Shown here piece by piece: positions 33,649 through 46,090 of a DNA stretch of 64,000 nt. The notes beneath the pieces were generated by a model, which was not told the origin of the DNA, searched no databases, and was given only the letters and a program-made list of their open reading frames with translations. Source of the DNA: Pleurodeles waltl (lineage: Eukaryota > Chordata > Amphibia > Caudata > Salamandridae). Position 1 is the stretch's first letter; the number at the start of each line of letters is the position of its first letter. The translations under genes and the position numbers were made by a program. The stretch spans positions 339,391,844-339,455,843 of the forward strand of contig NC_090440.1 of NCBI RefSeq assembly GCF_031143425.1, given 5' to 3'.

Positions 33649-35747
33649 TGTTAAAAATGGAATTCCTGGTTGTCAGGGTGTGTGCTCTGTACAAGCAGAG
33701 ATCACCATTCCAGCTAGGGTAAGTTAGATACACCACTAAGGGCCTGAGTTAGATCTTGGTGGAGGGAAAATACTCCATCACAAATGTGACAGATATCCCA
33801 TCCTCTATATTAAAATCCCATTATATCCTATGGAGATAGCACTAAAGTGGACAAGATATCCTTTAAATTTGTGATGGCGTATCCCATCCACCAAAATATA
33901 AATCAGACCTAAAATTAACCTGTGCTCACCCTCTGGTAGCATGGCACAGAGCATGCAGGCTTAACTTAAGAGGCAATGTGTAAATTATTTGTGCAACACA
34001 CTCACACAGTAATGCAATGAAAGCACCACAAAAGACTCCAAACTGGGTTAAAAAAATAAGAGCTTTTCATCTGAATAAAATGGGGCCAAAATGACCAAAA
34101 TCCAATCAGTAGATCATGAGATATCAATCGTAAATTATTAGGTGTAAAACCAGTGCTTTAGAAAAATCTTTAGTAATTTGTTTCCAGGTATCATTACTTC
34201 CACATTAGTAAAAATATGTTGCTGTTGTTTTGTAGATTTGGCTAGTTGTGAAACTGAGCCAATTATGTAAGTAGAGTTGCATATCAGGGGGGTGCGGGTA
34301 ATCATCCTGAGGGCCCCACCCCACTCAGTACCTTGGAAATGGATGCCGTTGACGAGTCCGCTTGGATGCGGAGAGAACTGGGGTCTCACTTCGGCTTCTT
34401 GGGTCAGTGGGCTTGGAGAGGCAACTGGGAACTGCGCAGGGTTCGCACTGAGGAATCCTCCTTAGTGCAGTGGTCATGTGCAGAGCAGGAAGGCAGTGCC
34501 TCCACACAGCATGTAGGCTCTCACAGGGATGCTGATTTTCTGGGGCACAGGCCTCACAGTATTGCAGGGAGAGCGGAGAAGCAGGGTGAATGAAAACACG
34601 GAGTAAAGATTTGAAGGTACTGCTCACCCAATAGCAACACTAGCTGTTAGTCCAACACCGCCGGGAGAGACGCAAAGTAGTGTAGGTGCAAACACAGACC
34701 GCTGAGTTGATCATAGCACTCACCCTTTAGCAACACCTACTGAAGGCCCTGCGCACTTCCCAAAAGCAGAGCAATTCTCTTTGTAAATTGGCCACTTATA
34801 GTAGAGATGCAGATACAAGCATATGATGAGGACTTTGATGTCTCTGAGAGCTTGGGGAAAACTGGGGGCAAGCTAGCAAGCCCTTAGACTCACTCTGGGT
34901 TTAGTCCTTGGTTCTGTAGCAGGGCAGAGCAAGAAGCAGCTCCTTAGAACAGTTAGTCACAGCAGAGTGGCAATCCTCAAGCCCAGCAGCCTTTACCCCA
35001 ATCACAGTTCCTTTCATGTGCAACAGTAACTTGATTTTAGGAGGTCAGAAACTTAGTGCTTATACCAAAAAGTGCCTTTGATGTGGGGGATGACTTCAAA
35101 GGATTTCTCTGAAGTGCACAGATTCAGAGTACTAGTTAATCAGACTTTACCATAAAGGATGAATTTTCATTACCATTTCATTGATATGAAACATGATGCC
35201 GCTACTCTTTTCTGATCAGGAATTACATCTTAGGATATTTTCTTTACCATGACATGTAAAACTCCAAAGTACATGTCCTGCTTTTTACTTACATAACACC
35301 ATTCCCTAAGAGCAAGCTAGGGTTCACCTTAGGTGTGGCTTATATGTAATAAAAATGGGAGTTTGAGGCTTGGCAAGATGTTTTAAATGCCAAGTCGCAG
35401 TGGCAGTGAAACTGCACACACAGGCTTTGCAATGGCAGACCTAAGTGAGACATGTTTACAGGACTACTTGAGTAGATGGCACAAACAGGCCCGCTAATAG
35501 CATTTATTTTACCGGCCCTAGGGATATGGTATAGCATTTTACAAGGGACATACAAGTAAATTAAATATGCCAATTGTGGATACACCAATGTTACCATGTT
35601 TAGGGGTGAAGCATATGCACTTCAGCACTGGTTAGCAGTGATAAGGTGTACAGAGTCCTAATGCCATCAAAAAGATACAGCAAAAAACAGGAGGTGAAAG
35701 GCAAAAAATTCTGGGGTAAGGCTACCCTAAGGATGCCAGGTCTAATA
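33649..35747 (-). mobile_element. LTR, about 2.1 kb, inserted in the L1-like element
   Basis: The L1 reading stops at 33648 and resumes after 35747. The right edge, read on the minus strand, begins TATTAGACCTGGCATCC; the left edge is TGTTAAAAATGG in plus orientation, consistent with a 3' end ...TTTTTAACA. Flanks (CCCTG and CGTGG) are not a convincing duplication. The right portion is repeated at 31155-31645 and an inner portion at 9560-9845, so the family is dispersed. There is no internal pol, so it is read as a solo LTR. Confidence 0.6.
33740..33909. mobile_element. 170-bp MITE with perfect TAA duplication
   Basis: The left end GGGCCTGAGTTAGAT and the right end (reversed) GGTCTGATTTATAT are inverted repeats that extend inward through GGTGGA...CCATCACAAAT on both sides. 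TAA flanks both ends (33737-33739 and 33910-33912). Size, ends and TWA target are those of a Harbinger-type MITE. It sits within the LTR at 33649-35747. Confidence 0.85.
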
Positions 35748-35749
35748 CG

Positions 35750-37050
35750 TGGTATAAACAAACTCTTCTAAGCACACCTGGGGGAAACAGCTGTCATGTG
35801 GGAACAACTAAAAAGACACAGAACCAGCCATGAGGAACGTCCCCTGTTCATGATAGGCCAACATTTTTATGACAAGAGAGATAGGGTCATCAAGCTTAGA
35901 GTGCAAAATACCACAATCATATGTTCCATGGGTCAAAACAGAGAATGGCTGATGGGCAGTGGACGAAAGGGACAAACATGAGGATTTCCATAAATTTTAT
36001 CAAAATCTTTATAAACAAGGTATTGATAATCCCAATGATATGCAGAAGTACTTGAGTAAATTCTTCCGGGTGCTGCTGAGCTGTGACTAGTGGTTAAAGC
36101 CAGCCGATAAGTCTCTGGCCCAGATAGTTTACTATTGGAGTTTTGTCAAAAATGTTCTGCTTCCCTATAAGACCAGATGCTATAATCCCCAAACCCAGCA
36201 AAAGCTCATTCAACTTTGTGTCATATCATCCTGTTTTCTAATAAGCAAAGATGCAAAACTTTATAGGAAAATACTAGCAATGCACTTAGACCCATTCTTT
36301 CTTGTTTAATAGACCCAGACCTAGTGGGTTCAATCCACAACAGACATGGGCATAAAATGTATGCTGCCTTGCTCATCTGGTTAAAAAAAAAAAAAAAAAA
36401 AACATAATATCCCAGCTTTAATACTCTCACTGTATGCAGGGAAACCTTTTGTTTGCATGAGCTGGACTTTCTTTAAAGCAGTGTTAAACAGAATTCAACT
36501 CAGGCCAGGAATACTGGGGAAAAATATGGCGACATACACCACCTCCACTGCTGTTTTCTGGCTAGATGGACAATGCATGGATCCCATCACACTATCTGTC
36601 CTCTCTCACCCTTCTCTCTTGCAGTTGATCACTTTTTCATAATGTTCTGGCAAGCGTGTTTTATAGCAGGAATCCCTGTTACATAAAATGACCCTATTTG
36701 CTGATTATATTCCCCTCAGACTAATCAATCCCTTAGAATCTCTCTCATACCTAACCAGAATAATAGAAGTATCAGGCTTTAAAATCAATAAAGAAATATT
36801 CTCATATCCTCTATTTAACCATCGCCATGGTGGACGTTCCTCCCCTCCAAGCATTCACACCTCTCCAGTGGGCTAAAATCTACATTAGATATCTGGGACT
36901 CAATATTTTGCAGTGCCAAGAAGTGGACAAGGGTCAGTTGGGTAGAGACCCATAAAAACATTCTAAAGGACCCAGGAAGGCGGTTGCCGTTATATTTAAA
37001 ATTAACTGTTTTATAGTGTTCCTTGGATGTGTTAATCATTTATATAAAAG
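35750..37050 (+). mobile_element. L1-like element, RT part
   Basis: After the LTR the plus strand gives FHKFYQNLYKQGI (about 35990), an L1 pre-RT motif. ISKDAKLYRKILAMHLDP follows (about 36240-36290), an RT motif. Then comes a damaged LFADYIPL in place of FADD (about 36693), followed by LESLSYLTRIIEVSGFKIN. Frameshifts separate these pieces. The last recognisable stretch ends near 37000. Together with 31650-33648 this is one L1-like copy. Confidence 0.75.
36383..36402 (+). repeat. Poly(A) tract of about 20 bases
   Basis: A pure A run inside the L1-like RT region. It is not at the end of any recognised element. It is either a local expansion or the tail of a very short insertion. Confidence 0.8.
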
Positions 37051-38146
37051 GATCTGACATTGCACTAAAAGGGTTCCTGTCTAGGTTTATGGAACTGATT
37101 GTTACTGAAAACACTTCTTACACAAACATTGCTCAGTGGGTTGTGTATTAGAAAACGCATCAATAGTGTGGTGAAAATGTAGTGTAGTGTAATACAGTGA
37201 ACTTTATAAACCTTTACATTTTGATCAGGGGTGGATGGAACTCAAGTAATTTTGTGTGGAGAAATTATATGGAATTATTTAAGAATTTCTCAAAATTACA
37301 CTTGAATTACACAAGAAGAGTAATTTTGCATTTAGTACTATTTCTTAAAGCGCAAATGACCCCTCACATCTAAATTGGATGCATTTTGTGCTAAGAAATA
37401 GCATATTTCTCTTATTAGGATTGAAAATAAGAATTTGATGAATATATTCTTAAACATGTGAGACCAAAACTTAATTGTTGACCATCTAAAAAATAAATGG
37501 GATGAGGAAAAAACTTTGAAGAGCCTATAAGGTGATAGCAGAGGAATTTGAAATAATCGTTTGTATGCTAAGGCGAAAGAGGAGAATGCCACACATGTAG
37601 TCAAAAGTTCATCATGACAATAAATTGAGGGTATGATAGTTCATGTTTGGAACTGAAGATGGGGCTAGGGTGAAGAAAGATTTAGAAATCTATAAGAGAT
37701 TTAGAATATGCTTTAGACCTCTGAAAGAATAAGTTATCTTCTCCAATGAAGCGAGAAAAGTGATTGCAAAATTTTAAACATGGGAAATTTACCATAGTTT
37801 TAGATCACAGTCAGTGAAGGGCAGTCATATAAGAATCAAGTCTGTTTGATTTTATCAATATTGAGTTACAAATATAAATGTATTATACAATTTTTCACAG
37901 TTTAAATAATAAATACAGAGTTCATCAAAACAAATGTAAACCATCAATATATTACTATAAATATCCATAAGACAATTATTTGGGTGATATAAAACAATTC
38001 CCTTTTTAAACTCTATTCTCTTCACATGTACATAACATGCATATATAAATTATCTTTCATTTTCTACTTTAAATTTTAACCTTGAAAATATTGCAGAAAT
38101 AACTGTTTCTATCTTATTAAAAGGAGTTATGTTTTCACATGTCATT

Positions 38147-38181
<35 letters not shown>

Positions 38182-38530
38182 ACACTTGACAAGACAGTAG
38201 TGTAATTACGCAAAATTACAGAAAAAAATATACAAGATTATGTGGAATTACACAAGGAGAGTAACCAGGCATTTAAAGATATTTTTTTAACACAAAATGC
38301 ACCATGCAGGTGCATTTTGCACTTTGAAAATAGCACTAAATGCAATGGAATGTGAACAGAAGTAGACACTTGCTCCAACTAAGTTTGTTGCTTCTGTGCT
38401 ATGAATTTCATACAAAATTACTCATATTTAAGCAAACGGGCATAATCACAAAATTATTGGTAATTTTGCATCAAAGGAGTAATGCAAACTTACTTTGATA
38501 ATTCTGGTTCAATTAAGATTTTGCCTGGGC
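37051..38530. other. AT-rich DNA with decayed DNA-transposon-like repeats
   Basis: Words such as GAGTAATTTTGCATTTA (37318) and GAGTAACCAGGCATTTA (38260) recur with similar flanks (ACACAAGA/GAGTAA; cgcaaaatgcacc-like), suggesting two related degraded repeats. No coding region is seen. Confidence 0.4.
38149..38179. repeat. (AT)n microsatellite
   Basis: Fifteen uninterrupted AT dinucleotides. Confidence 0.95.
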
Positions 38531-38550
38531 CTAGAACACACTCAATACAA

Positions 38551-38557
38551 TATAAAA
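38551..38557 (+). promoter_or_regulatory. TATA box candidate for gene 1 of copy B
   Basis: TATAAAA 211 bases before the ATG. It aligns with 11435-11441 in copy A. Confidence 0.4.
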
Positions 38558-38761
38558 CACACACCCACATCACCCACAAACCCTTACGACCACATATCAC
38601 GAATGAATGCCAGAGAGAGACACCACCATCAACAACACTAGCATCCACAGGCACACAACACCATCACCCACATCATTTCCACGCACCTCACACAACACAA
38701 CACTACATATCAGCACACTTATCAGCCCACACACCACCCCACACATTACCTACACCACCCC

Positions 38762-40283
38762 ATGGCACGGCAAAGACACCCAAGGTTGTTGGAGGAGGAG
38801 CTCAGGGTCATGGTGGAGGAAATCGTCCGGGTAGAGCCACAGCTATTCGGATCACAGGTGCAGCACACCTGAATTGCAAGGAAGATGGAGCTATGGCGAA
38901 GAATAGTGGACAGGGTCAACGCAGTGGGACAGCACCCAAGAAATAGGGATGACATCAGGAAGAGGTGGAATGACCTACAGGGGAAGGTGCGTTCCGTGGT
39001 CTCCAGACACCACCTGGCGGTTCAGCGGACTGGCGGCGGACCCCCACCTCCTCCCCCACAACTAACAACTTGGAAGGAGCAGGTCTTGGTGATTCTGCAT
39101 CCTGAGGGGCTCGCAGGAGTAGGTGGAGGAATGGACTCTGGTAAGTCAAACCTTAACTATTACATCCCCCACCCTACCTGCAGGCCACCATATACCCCCA
39201 CCCTCACCCCCATCGCTCTAACTCCTCACAAATGTCCCAACATCACAAACCACACACCCTAACACCAAGCCCTGCATGCAACAACAAAGCATGGACACCC
39301 ATCACTAAAGCATGCCGACTGCACATACCCATACACCCCCCTAAACCATCATCACACAAGGTCCCACACAGGAATGCTAGCACTGGGGTACACAGTCACC
39401 CACCCATTCCACACCTTGACACACACAGATGCAATAATCATGCTTTTATACCCCTGCAGGACCCCTACTCAACGTCACCGGACAGGAGGGTCCACACATG
39501 TCCACACCACCAACAGAAGAGGCCCACAGTGATGACAGCACCTCTGTCCAACTGGATCTAGATGACCAGCCCGGCCCATCGGGGACCTCGGGACAGTCGG
39601 TTCCCCACACCCAGTCACAGGCCACTACAGAGCTTCCCCCCTCTGGAAATACCAGCACAGCACCCACCCAGCAGGCCCATACCTCCGTCCCCAGGACACG
39701 TCAATCAGCAGTGTGTCCACCACTACAGGGAACCCAGGCTAACCCACCACCCCAACAACACCAGAGACCTGGGGGCAGTGGTAGTGGGCACACGGCCCAG
39801 GGGACGGAGGCCCAGGAACACAGGGGAACTGGGAGGGCTGCTGTGCGACAGGGGGCGGACAGGCCCAGGGAACCCACTCTCCACGAGGCCCTCTCCTACA
39901 TCATGGGAGCCTACCACCACTCCCAGGAGATGATGGCAACGGTACTGGCCGAGTTTCAGGAGACTCAGCGCCTGTTGGAGGAACAGTATTTGGGCTTCAG
40001 GGAGGAACTCAGATCCATCAATTCCGCCTTGGGCACCATCGTAGGGGTGCTGAAGGAAGTACTCAACACCAGGAGGGACACTGTGGCACTACAAGGGGCC
40101 CCTGACACTAGCCTGGATGATGAACTGCCCACCACCTCCGCCGGCGCTAGTGGACAGGAGGCACCACCACAGGACGACCACACCAACACCTCATCCCCTG
40201 CAGAGGGAGAACCACCTCGCAAACGGTCCTTGAGATCCAGTAAAAAGACAGAGAAGGATGCCAAGACCCCCGCCAAGAAATGA
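38762..40283 (+). pseudogene. Harbinger gene 1: Myb/SANT-like protein (copy B, one stop)
   Basis: Exon 1 is 38762-39140 and exon 2 is 39460-40283, with GTAAGT and CTGCAG junctions as in A. Exon 1 encodes ELRVMVEEIVRVEPQLFG, LWRRIVDRVNAVG and DIRKRWNDLQGKV, but a TGA at 38869-38871 interrupts it where A has an ACT codon. Exon 2 is fully open: an acidic, Ser/Pro-rich stretch, then EALSYIMGAYHHSQEMM, then a coiled-coil segment to about 40070, then PPRKRSLRSSKKTEKDAKTP, a strongly basic tail. This open exon shows what exon 2 of copy A looked like before its frameshift. Confidence 0.87.
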
Positions 40284-40470
40284 GACCACCCTGATTGTCA
40301 TCCTGCAGGTCCCACTTTGTCACCCTGTCCATCCTTTAACTGACCCAGCTCCACTTCCTATGCCCATTTGGGCAATGCACCTGTGAGACTAATAGACTGC
40401 ACTCTGCCATGGACATTCCTCCGCCATCACCCCTCACCATTTTACAACCCACTCCAATATTGAGCACTTA

Positions 40471-40476
40471 AATAAA
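40471..40476 (+). terminator. Poly(A) signal of gene 1, copy B
   Basis: AATAAA 188 bases after the stop codon, in the same context as copy A. Confidence 0.6.
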
Positions 40477-40763
40477 CACCCTTAAAGCACAAAACAATCT
40501 GGAGTCTGTCTGTGATTTCGGAATACTGTATTAGAAATAACTGTGGCAAAAAGCTTTTTCATTGGTAATGGCAACATACCTATGTCACATAGCTCTAGTC
40601 CATGAGGAATCAAAGCAGATGTCACACAGTGGGACCCACATCTGTGAAATCATAGGGGAATGTGACAACTCAGTGACCATACACTGGGTGAAAACGACAG
40701 ACAGTAGTGAGGTAGTAGTGTTTAAGTACATGTAGTAGGCAGGTTTGTATTCTTACCTGTGTT

Positions 40764-41973
40764 TCACTGGAAATATTGCTGGATCACTGACTCCCTGTTG
40801 TCCATGTCTTCTTCCTCTGCTTCCTTGTCTTCACTGTCCACAGGCTCCACAGCTGCAACAACACCACCATCTGGACCATCCTCCTGCAGAAAAGGCACCT
40901 GTCTTCGCAAAGCCAAGTTGTGAAGCATACAGCAGGCCACGATGATCTGGCACACCTTCTTTGGTGAGTAGAATAGGGATCCACATGTCATCTGGAGGCA
41001 CCTGACCTGGCCTTCAGGAGGCTGAATGTCCGCTCGATCACACTCCTAGTTCACCCATGGGCCTCATTGTACCGTTCCTCTGCCCTTGTCCTGGGATTCC
41101 TCACTGGGGTCAGTAGCCATGACAGGTTGGGGTAACCAGAGTCACCTGCAAATGGCGAGGGACAACTGTTAGACAGACACTAACCTGGAGGGATATCCCC
41201 AGACCCAGACAACCATTCCCACTGACTAGCTTCCAGGTGCTCACCTAATAGCCACACACGGTGCCTCTGGAGTTGACCCATCACATAAGGGATGCTGCTA
41301 TTCTGCAGGATTTAAGCGTCATGCACTGAGCCAGGGAACATGGCATTCACATGGGAGATGTACTGGTCTGCCAAACATACCATCTGTACATTCATCGAAT
41401 GGTAACTCTTCCGGTTTCTGTACACCTGTTCACTCCTTTGGGGGGTACCAAAGCCACATGTGTCCCATCAATGGCACCTATGATGTTGGGGATATTTCCC
41501 AGGGCATAGAAGTCACCTTTCACTGTAGGCAAATCCTCCACCTGTGGGAAAACGATGTAGCGCTGCATGTGTTTCAGCAGGGCAGACAACACTCTGGACA
41601 ACACGTTGGAAACCATAGGCTGGGACATCCCTGATGCTATGGCCACTGTTGTTTGAAATGACCCACTTTCAAGGAAATGGAGCACTGACAGCACCTGCAC
41701 TTGACGGGGGATTCCTGGGGGATAGCGGATAGCTGACATCAGGGCTGGCTCCAACTGGGTACACAGTTCCTGGATTGTGGCACTGTCAAGCCTGTATGTG
41801 ATTATCACATGTCTTTCCTCCATTGTCGACAGGTCCACCAACGGTCGGTAAACTGGAGGATGCCGCCATCTCCTCACATGTCCCAGCGAACGGTGCCTAT
41901 GAAGGACAACAGCGAGCACAGAGTCAAACAACTCAGAGGTAGGTACCCACAGCTTACACAGAACACCACTCAT
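40764..41973 (-). pseudogene. HARBI1-type transposase (copy B, frameshifted)
   Basis: From ATG at 41973 the minus strand gives RPLVDLSTMEERHVIITYRL, QVLSVLHFLESGSFQTTVA, GMSQPMVSNVLSRVLSALL and GAIDGTHVALVPPKG (first Asp). It then loses frame through a one-base deletion shared with copy C. Downstream the correct frame resumes, with a TAA replacing Tyr in HDAY (about 41309). An intron (41146-41244, GTGAGC...TGCAG) precedes GDSGYPN. A further one-base loss near 41005 shifts the C-terminal part, which then reads KKVCQIIVACCMLHNLALRR. Dead, but the catalytic motifs are still visible. Confidence 0.88.
41146..41244 (-). other. Transposase intron, copy B
   Basis: 99 bases, GTGAGC at the donor (41244 downward) and TTTGCAG at the acceptor, in phase 1 of the Gly codon before DSGYPN. 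It matches copy C (62607-62699) and is absent from copy A. Confidence 0.88.
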
Positions 41974-41999
41974 GATCAAAAAGTGGCCTGTATGTGTGT

Positions 42000-42344
42000 T
42001 GAGTCTAGGCCTAGGTATGTGTGATGCAGTTGAAAAGTAAGCCATGTGGGCCCCTGAAATGGCAGCTGCCTGACCTTTAAAGTGGGACAATGGGATGTGA
42101 GGTAACTGCGCTGGCGTTGTACACCGTCGCGGTAGGCGGTCGAAGAGCGCAGCGCAATGCTGCATTGGTTAACATTGGACCCTATGGGTCTCAGGAGCCA
42201 ATGACGATGTACGCCGGCAGTGACGGTACACACCGCCGTGGACGTGACCGCCATTTTCCATCTGTTCAATCACTCGATACCTGATCTTCGACAGGAGAGG
42301 ACCTACACTGCAAGTGCTGCTGTGACCTCGGTCTGGAAGAGACA
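42000..42344. promoter_or_regulatory. Bidirectional promoter region (copy B)
   Basis: Homologous to 14769-15161 in A. The gene-3-proximal YY1-like site is kept as ACCGCCATTTT (42246-42256); the transposase-proximal one is changed to AAATGGCAGC (about 42057). Confidence 0.4.
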
Positions 42345-44754
42345 ATGGCTCGAGTGTCTGGGGAAAGGGCCCTTGCCTTCACATCGGCTGAGTTGGAGAA
42401 ACTCGTGGACGGGGTCCTCCCCCAGTACACGCTACTCTACGGTCCTCCAGACAAACAGGTAAGTACACTGGGAACATGATGTATGGGCTATGCCTGTGTG
42501 GAGAGGGGTGGATGTAAGAAGGAAGGGGGGAGAGTGCGGCGTGCATGAAACGATGGTGAGTGCATGTGCCACATGGCAAGGGTAGGGATGGGGGCCAATC
42601 ACTTTGACGGTGCAGTTGGTAATACATTTCTCTTCTCCCTGTACAAATCATGTAGGTCAGCGCCAACCAGAAAAAACATATTTGGCGTGCCATCGCCAAG
42701 GACGTCCGGACCCTGGGGGTCTACCACAGACGGAGCACCCACTGGCGGAAAAGATGGGAGGACATTCGCCGCTGGAGCAAGAAGACGGCGGAGGCCCAGC
42801 TGGGGACTGCCTCCCAAAGTGGGAGGGGTGCCCATCGCACCATGACCCCTCTGATGTTCAGGATCCTGGCGGTGGCGTATCTGGAGTTGGATGGGCGCTT
42901 GAGGACATCACAGCAGCCACAAGGGGGTGAGTACACTCGCATTCTGCTGACTTTGCACGCAGTGGAGGGGTCTGGGTGGGGGAGGTGGGCTGTGGGTTTC
43001 CCTAGGCCAGAGCGAGTTCCGTACGCAAGGTCCCTCCGTAAGGCAGGCCATGTGGCACTCCAGCCCACCTCTGTAGAGTGCCAAGTACACCTAGTCATGC
43101 CCCTGTGTCATCTGCATTTATGTCTGCAGATGTCGTCCATAGCCTTGTAGGCCATTTCCCAGGAATTGAACAGTGGAGCCCAGGAGCACGGCGTAGTGCA
43201 GGGTGCTTCTGTGTCTGTCTTGTCCACCAACGGTAGCGGTAATGCATGCACTCAACATGTCTTTCTTCTGTCCCCCCCCCCTTTTTGTGGTCTCCCTGTT
43301 CTTGTGTGCATTAGCATCATCAGGCGGAGGAGCAGTGGCACCGGAGCACCAGGGGGCTGCATCCCACATGCCCATGGAGGGCCACACTACGGAATCAGAC
43401 TTCACCAGTTGGACAGCGGTGGGGACAGGAGCTGAGACCAGTGACAGGGACTTGTACTCTGATGGGAGCTCCCTTGTGGTGGCGGCAACATCTGTGCCCC
43501 CCATCTACAGGTACAGCTGCCACCCCCCTTCCAGCACCACCCTCCCAGCAGCCCCTCAGCCATCGCCCTGTGCCCGCTCACCCTGGAGGGTGGGCATCAC
43601 CTTCGCCCCAGGCACCTCAGCCGCTGCCCCAGTCACCCCTGCTGCCCTCAGTGAGGAGGCCATTGACCTCCTCAGGTCCCTCACTGTTGGACAGTCTAGC
43701 ATTTTGAATGCCATCCAGGGTGTAGAAAGGCAGTTGCAACAAACAAATGCATTCCTGGCGGGCATTCAGGGAGCTTTTCAGACTCTGGCCTCAGCACTGA
43801 TAGCAGCCATTGTCCCTGCGTCCAGCCTCCCCCCTCCAACTTCCTCCACCCGGCCCAATCCCCTGTACCTCAGCCTATCCCAAGCACACCTACAGACCAG
43901 CATGCACACACGTCAACACACAAGGGAAGCTCAGGCAAACATAAGCACCACACATCCTACAGGCACTCACGCAAGCATCGCACACATGCAGACACACCAA
44001 TATCCACTGCCTCCCATGTGTCCCCCTCCTTCTCGTCTCCCTCCTCCCTCCCAGTCTCGCCTACACTCACAACCTGCATGCACTACCTCTACAGCCACTA
44101 CGTCCCTCTCCAGCACACCCACCACCACACCCTGCTGACGTGCAGTCACCACCCCCACTACCATTCACACGTCCCATGTGTCCTCTCCCATTGTGTCTGT
44201 GACGCCCCCTCCGAAGATACACAAACGCAGGCACACACCCACCCAACAGCCATCCACCTCACAACAGCTTCCAGCGCATGCACCTTCACCCAAAGTCAGC
44301 AAACGAACACCTCCTACAACCACAACCTCTTCCTCCACTCCCAAACCCCCTCCAGCTACCCATCCCAGTGTGTCCAAAAAACTTTTCCTGTCCAACCTTG
44401 ACCTCTTTCCCACACCTCCCCCACCCCGTCTGTCTCCTAGGTCCCGAACTAGCACCTCAGCCACAACATCTCCGGGACCAGTGGTGCCTGTAGTCACCGG
44501 AATCTGAAGTGCACCGGCCACCAGGGCAGCTAGTGTGGCACGGAGCCACAGCACAGACAGTCCCCCACCTGTGAAGCATCAGAAGTTGGCCAGTGCCCGG
44601 CGGGAGAGGGGGAAGACACCAGCCACCAAAGCCGCTCCCAGGGGTCCCGGTGGGAGTGTGGAGTCAGCTGCGAAATCTTCCAAGGTGGGGAAGGGGCACA
44701 AGAAGGCCAGCAAGTCTGGCGAGAGCAGCATGGCGGAGAAGACCGCCATCATCC

Positions 44755-45310
44755 CAGCTGCCCAGGAGGCCCCCGCCAGCACCAGCCCAGCTGCCCAGGA
44801 GGCCCCCGGGAGCACAAGCCTAGCTGCCCAGGAGGCTACCTCCAGCACCAGCCCAGCCCAGCTGCCAAGGAGGCCCCCGCCAGCACCAGCCCAGCTGCTG
44901 AGGAGGCCCCCGCCAGCACCAGCCCAGCTGCCCAGGAGGCCACTGCCAGCACCAGCCCAGCTGCCCAGGAGTCCACCGCCAGCACCAGCCCAGCTGCCCA
45001 GAAGGCCCCCGCCAGCACAAGCCCAGCTGCCCAGTAGGCCACCGCCAGCACTAGCCCAGCTGCCCAGGAGTCCACCACCAGCACCAGCCCAGCTGCCCAG
45101 GAGTCCACCGCCAGCACCAGCCCAGCTGCCCAGGAGTCCACCGCCAGCACCAGCCCAGCAGCCCAGGAGGCCAGCGCCAGCACAAGTCCAGCTGGGCCAT
45201 GAAGGACTGCCAGCACAAGCCCTGCTGGGCCATGAAGGACCGCCAGCAAAAGGCCCTCTGGGCCATGAAGGACCGCCAGCAAAATCCCCGCTGCGTCATG
45301 AAGGTCCGCC
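44755..45310 (+). repeat. 33-bp minisatellite (copy B)
   Basis: About 16 units of the type CCAGCTGCCCAGGAGG followed by CCCCCGCCAGCACCAG, encoding PAAQEAPASTS in the gene 3 frame and PAQLPRRPPPA in another after a frame change. The last units change to a GGGCCATGAAGGACCGCCAG variant. Copy C has the same array shorter. Confidence 0.9.
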
Positions 45311-45334
45311 AGCAGCTGAGTCACTGCAATGGAG

Positions 45335-45535
45335 ACCGGCGTCTAAAGCACCGCTGAACAGGGCACCGACGTCACAAGCACCGCTGTACAGGGCACCGCC
45401 ATCTCAAGCACTGCTGCACAGGACACTGCCGTATCAAGCACCGCTGCACAGGGCACCGCCGTATCAAGCACCTCTGAACAGGTCACCGCCGTCTCAAGCA
45501 CCGCTGCACAGGGCACCGCCGTCTCATGCACCGCC
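45335..45535 (+). repeat. 30-bp minisatellite, 6-7 units (copy B)
   Basis: AAGCACCGCTGAACAGGGCA followed by CCGCCGTCTC, units exactly 30 bases. This is the ancestral form of the 29/30-bp array that expanded in copy A. Confidence 0.9.
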
Positions 45536-45574
45536 GGCCCATGAGCTCCAAGGGCACTGACGCTACTGAGTCTG

Positions 45575-45780
45575 TCGCAGGCAGAATGAAGCACTCTGGG
45601 CACAAAGCCCCCTCCAGAACCAGTGGAGAGATCCATCCACCACCTCTGTCCTTAGCAGGATGAAGCACTCTGGGCACCATGCCCCCTCCAGACCCAGTAG
45701 AGAGATCCATCCACTACCTCTGTCCTTAGCAGGATGAAGCACTCTGGGCACCATGCCCCCTCCAGAACCAGTGGAAACTG
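45575..45780 (+). repeat. 74-bp minisatellite, about 3 units (copy B)
   Basis: AGGATGAAGCACTCTGGGCA units start at 45583, 45657 and 45731, exactly 74 bases apart. They are present in copy C (58425-58690) and absent from copy A. Confidence 0.9.
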
Positions 45781-45787
45781 TTATCCA

Positions 45788-46090
45788 CTTGAGAGACTGT
45801 GGCTTTGCACTCCCCAGGATGGAACAGTGGGCAACCCACCCACTTGTGAGATTTGTGAGACTGTGGCATTGCACTCCCCAGGATTGAACAGTGGGCAACC
45901 CACCCACTTGTGAGACTTGAGAGACTGTGGCTTTGCACTCCCCAGGATTGAACAGTGGGCAACCCACCCACTGTAGAGACTTGGAGACTGTGGCTTTGCA
46001 CTCCCCAGGATGGAACAGTGGGCAACCCACCCACTGTAGAGACTTGAGAAACTGTGGCTTTGCACTCCCCAGGATTGTACAGTGGGCATG
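45788..46090 (+). repeat. 64-bp minisatellite, 5 units (copy B)
   Basis: Same unit as 18625-18940 in copy A. Some units are one or two bases shorter. Confidence 0.9.

Larger units (their letters stand above)
42345..45560 (+). pseudogene. Harbinger gene 3: second Myb/SANT-like protein (copy B, frameshifted)
   Basis: Exons 42345-42458 and 42656-42926 are open and of the same lengths as in A (114 and 271 bases). They encode FTSAELEKLVDGVLPQY, then HIWRAIAKDVRTLG and HWRKRWEDIRRWSKK. Exon 3 starts at 43324 and carries ALSEEAIDLLRSLTVGQSSI and VERQLQQTNAFL. Indels near 43850 and beyond break the frame, and a TGA lies at 44505. Beyond it the frame reads SPPPVKHQKLASARRERGK and KVGKGHKKASKSGESS, a strongly basic region absent from copy A, then PAAQEAPASTS repeats. 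The ancestral protein was thus Myb domain, acidic/Pro-rich region, basic region and 11-residue repeats. Confidence 0.78.

Noticed and set aside
33649..35747. CCCTG/CGTGG as the target duplication of this LTR
   Set aside because: Only two of five positions agree; the edges may be off by several bases, so no duplication is claimed.
44535..45560. Independent 341-residue Pro/Ala-rich gene in copy B
   Set aside because: It is the C-terminal part of gene 3 after a TGA at 44505, running into a 33-bp minisatellite in a shifted frame.
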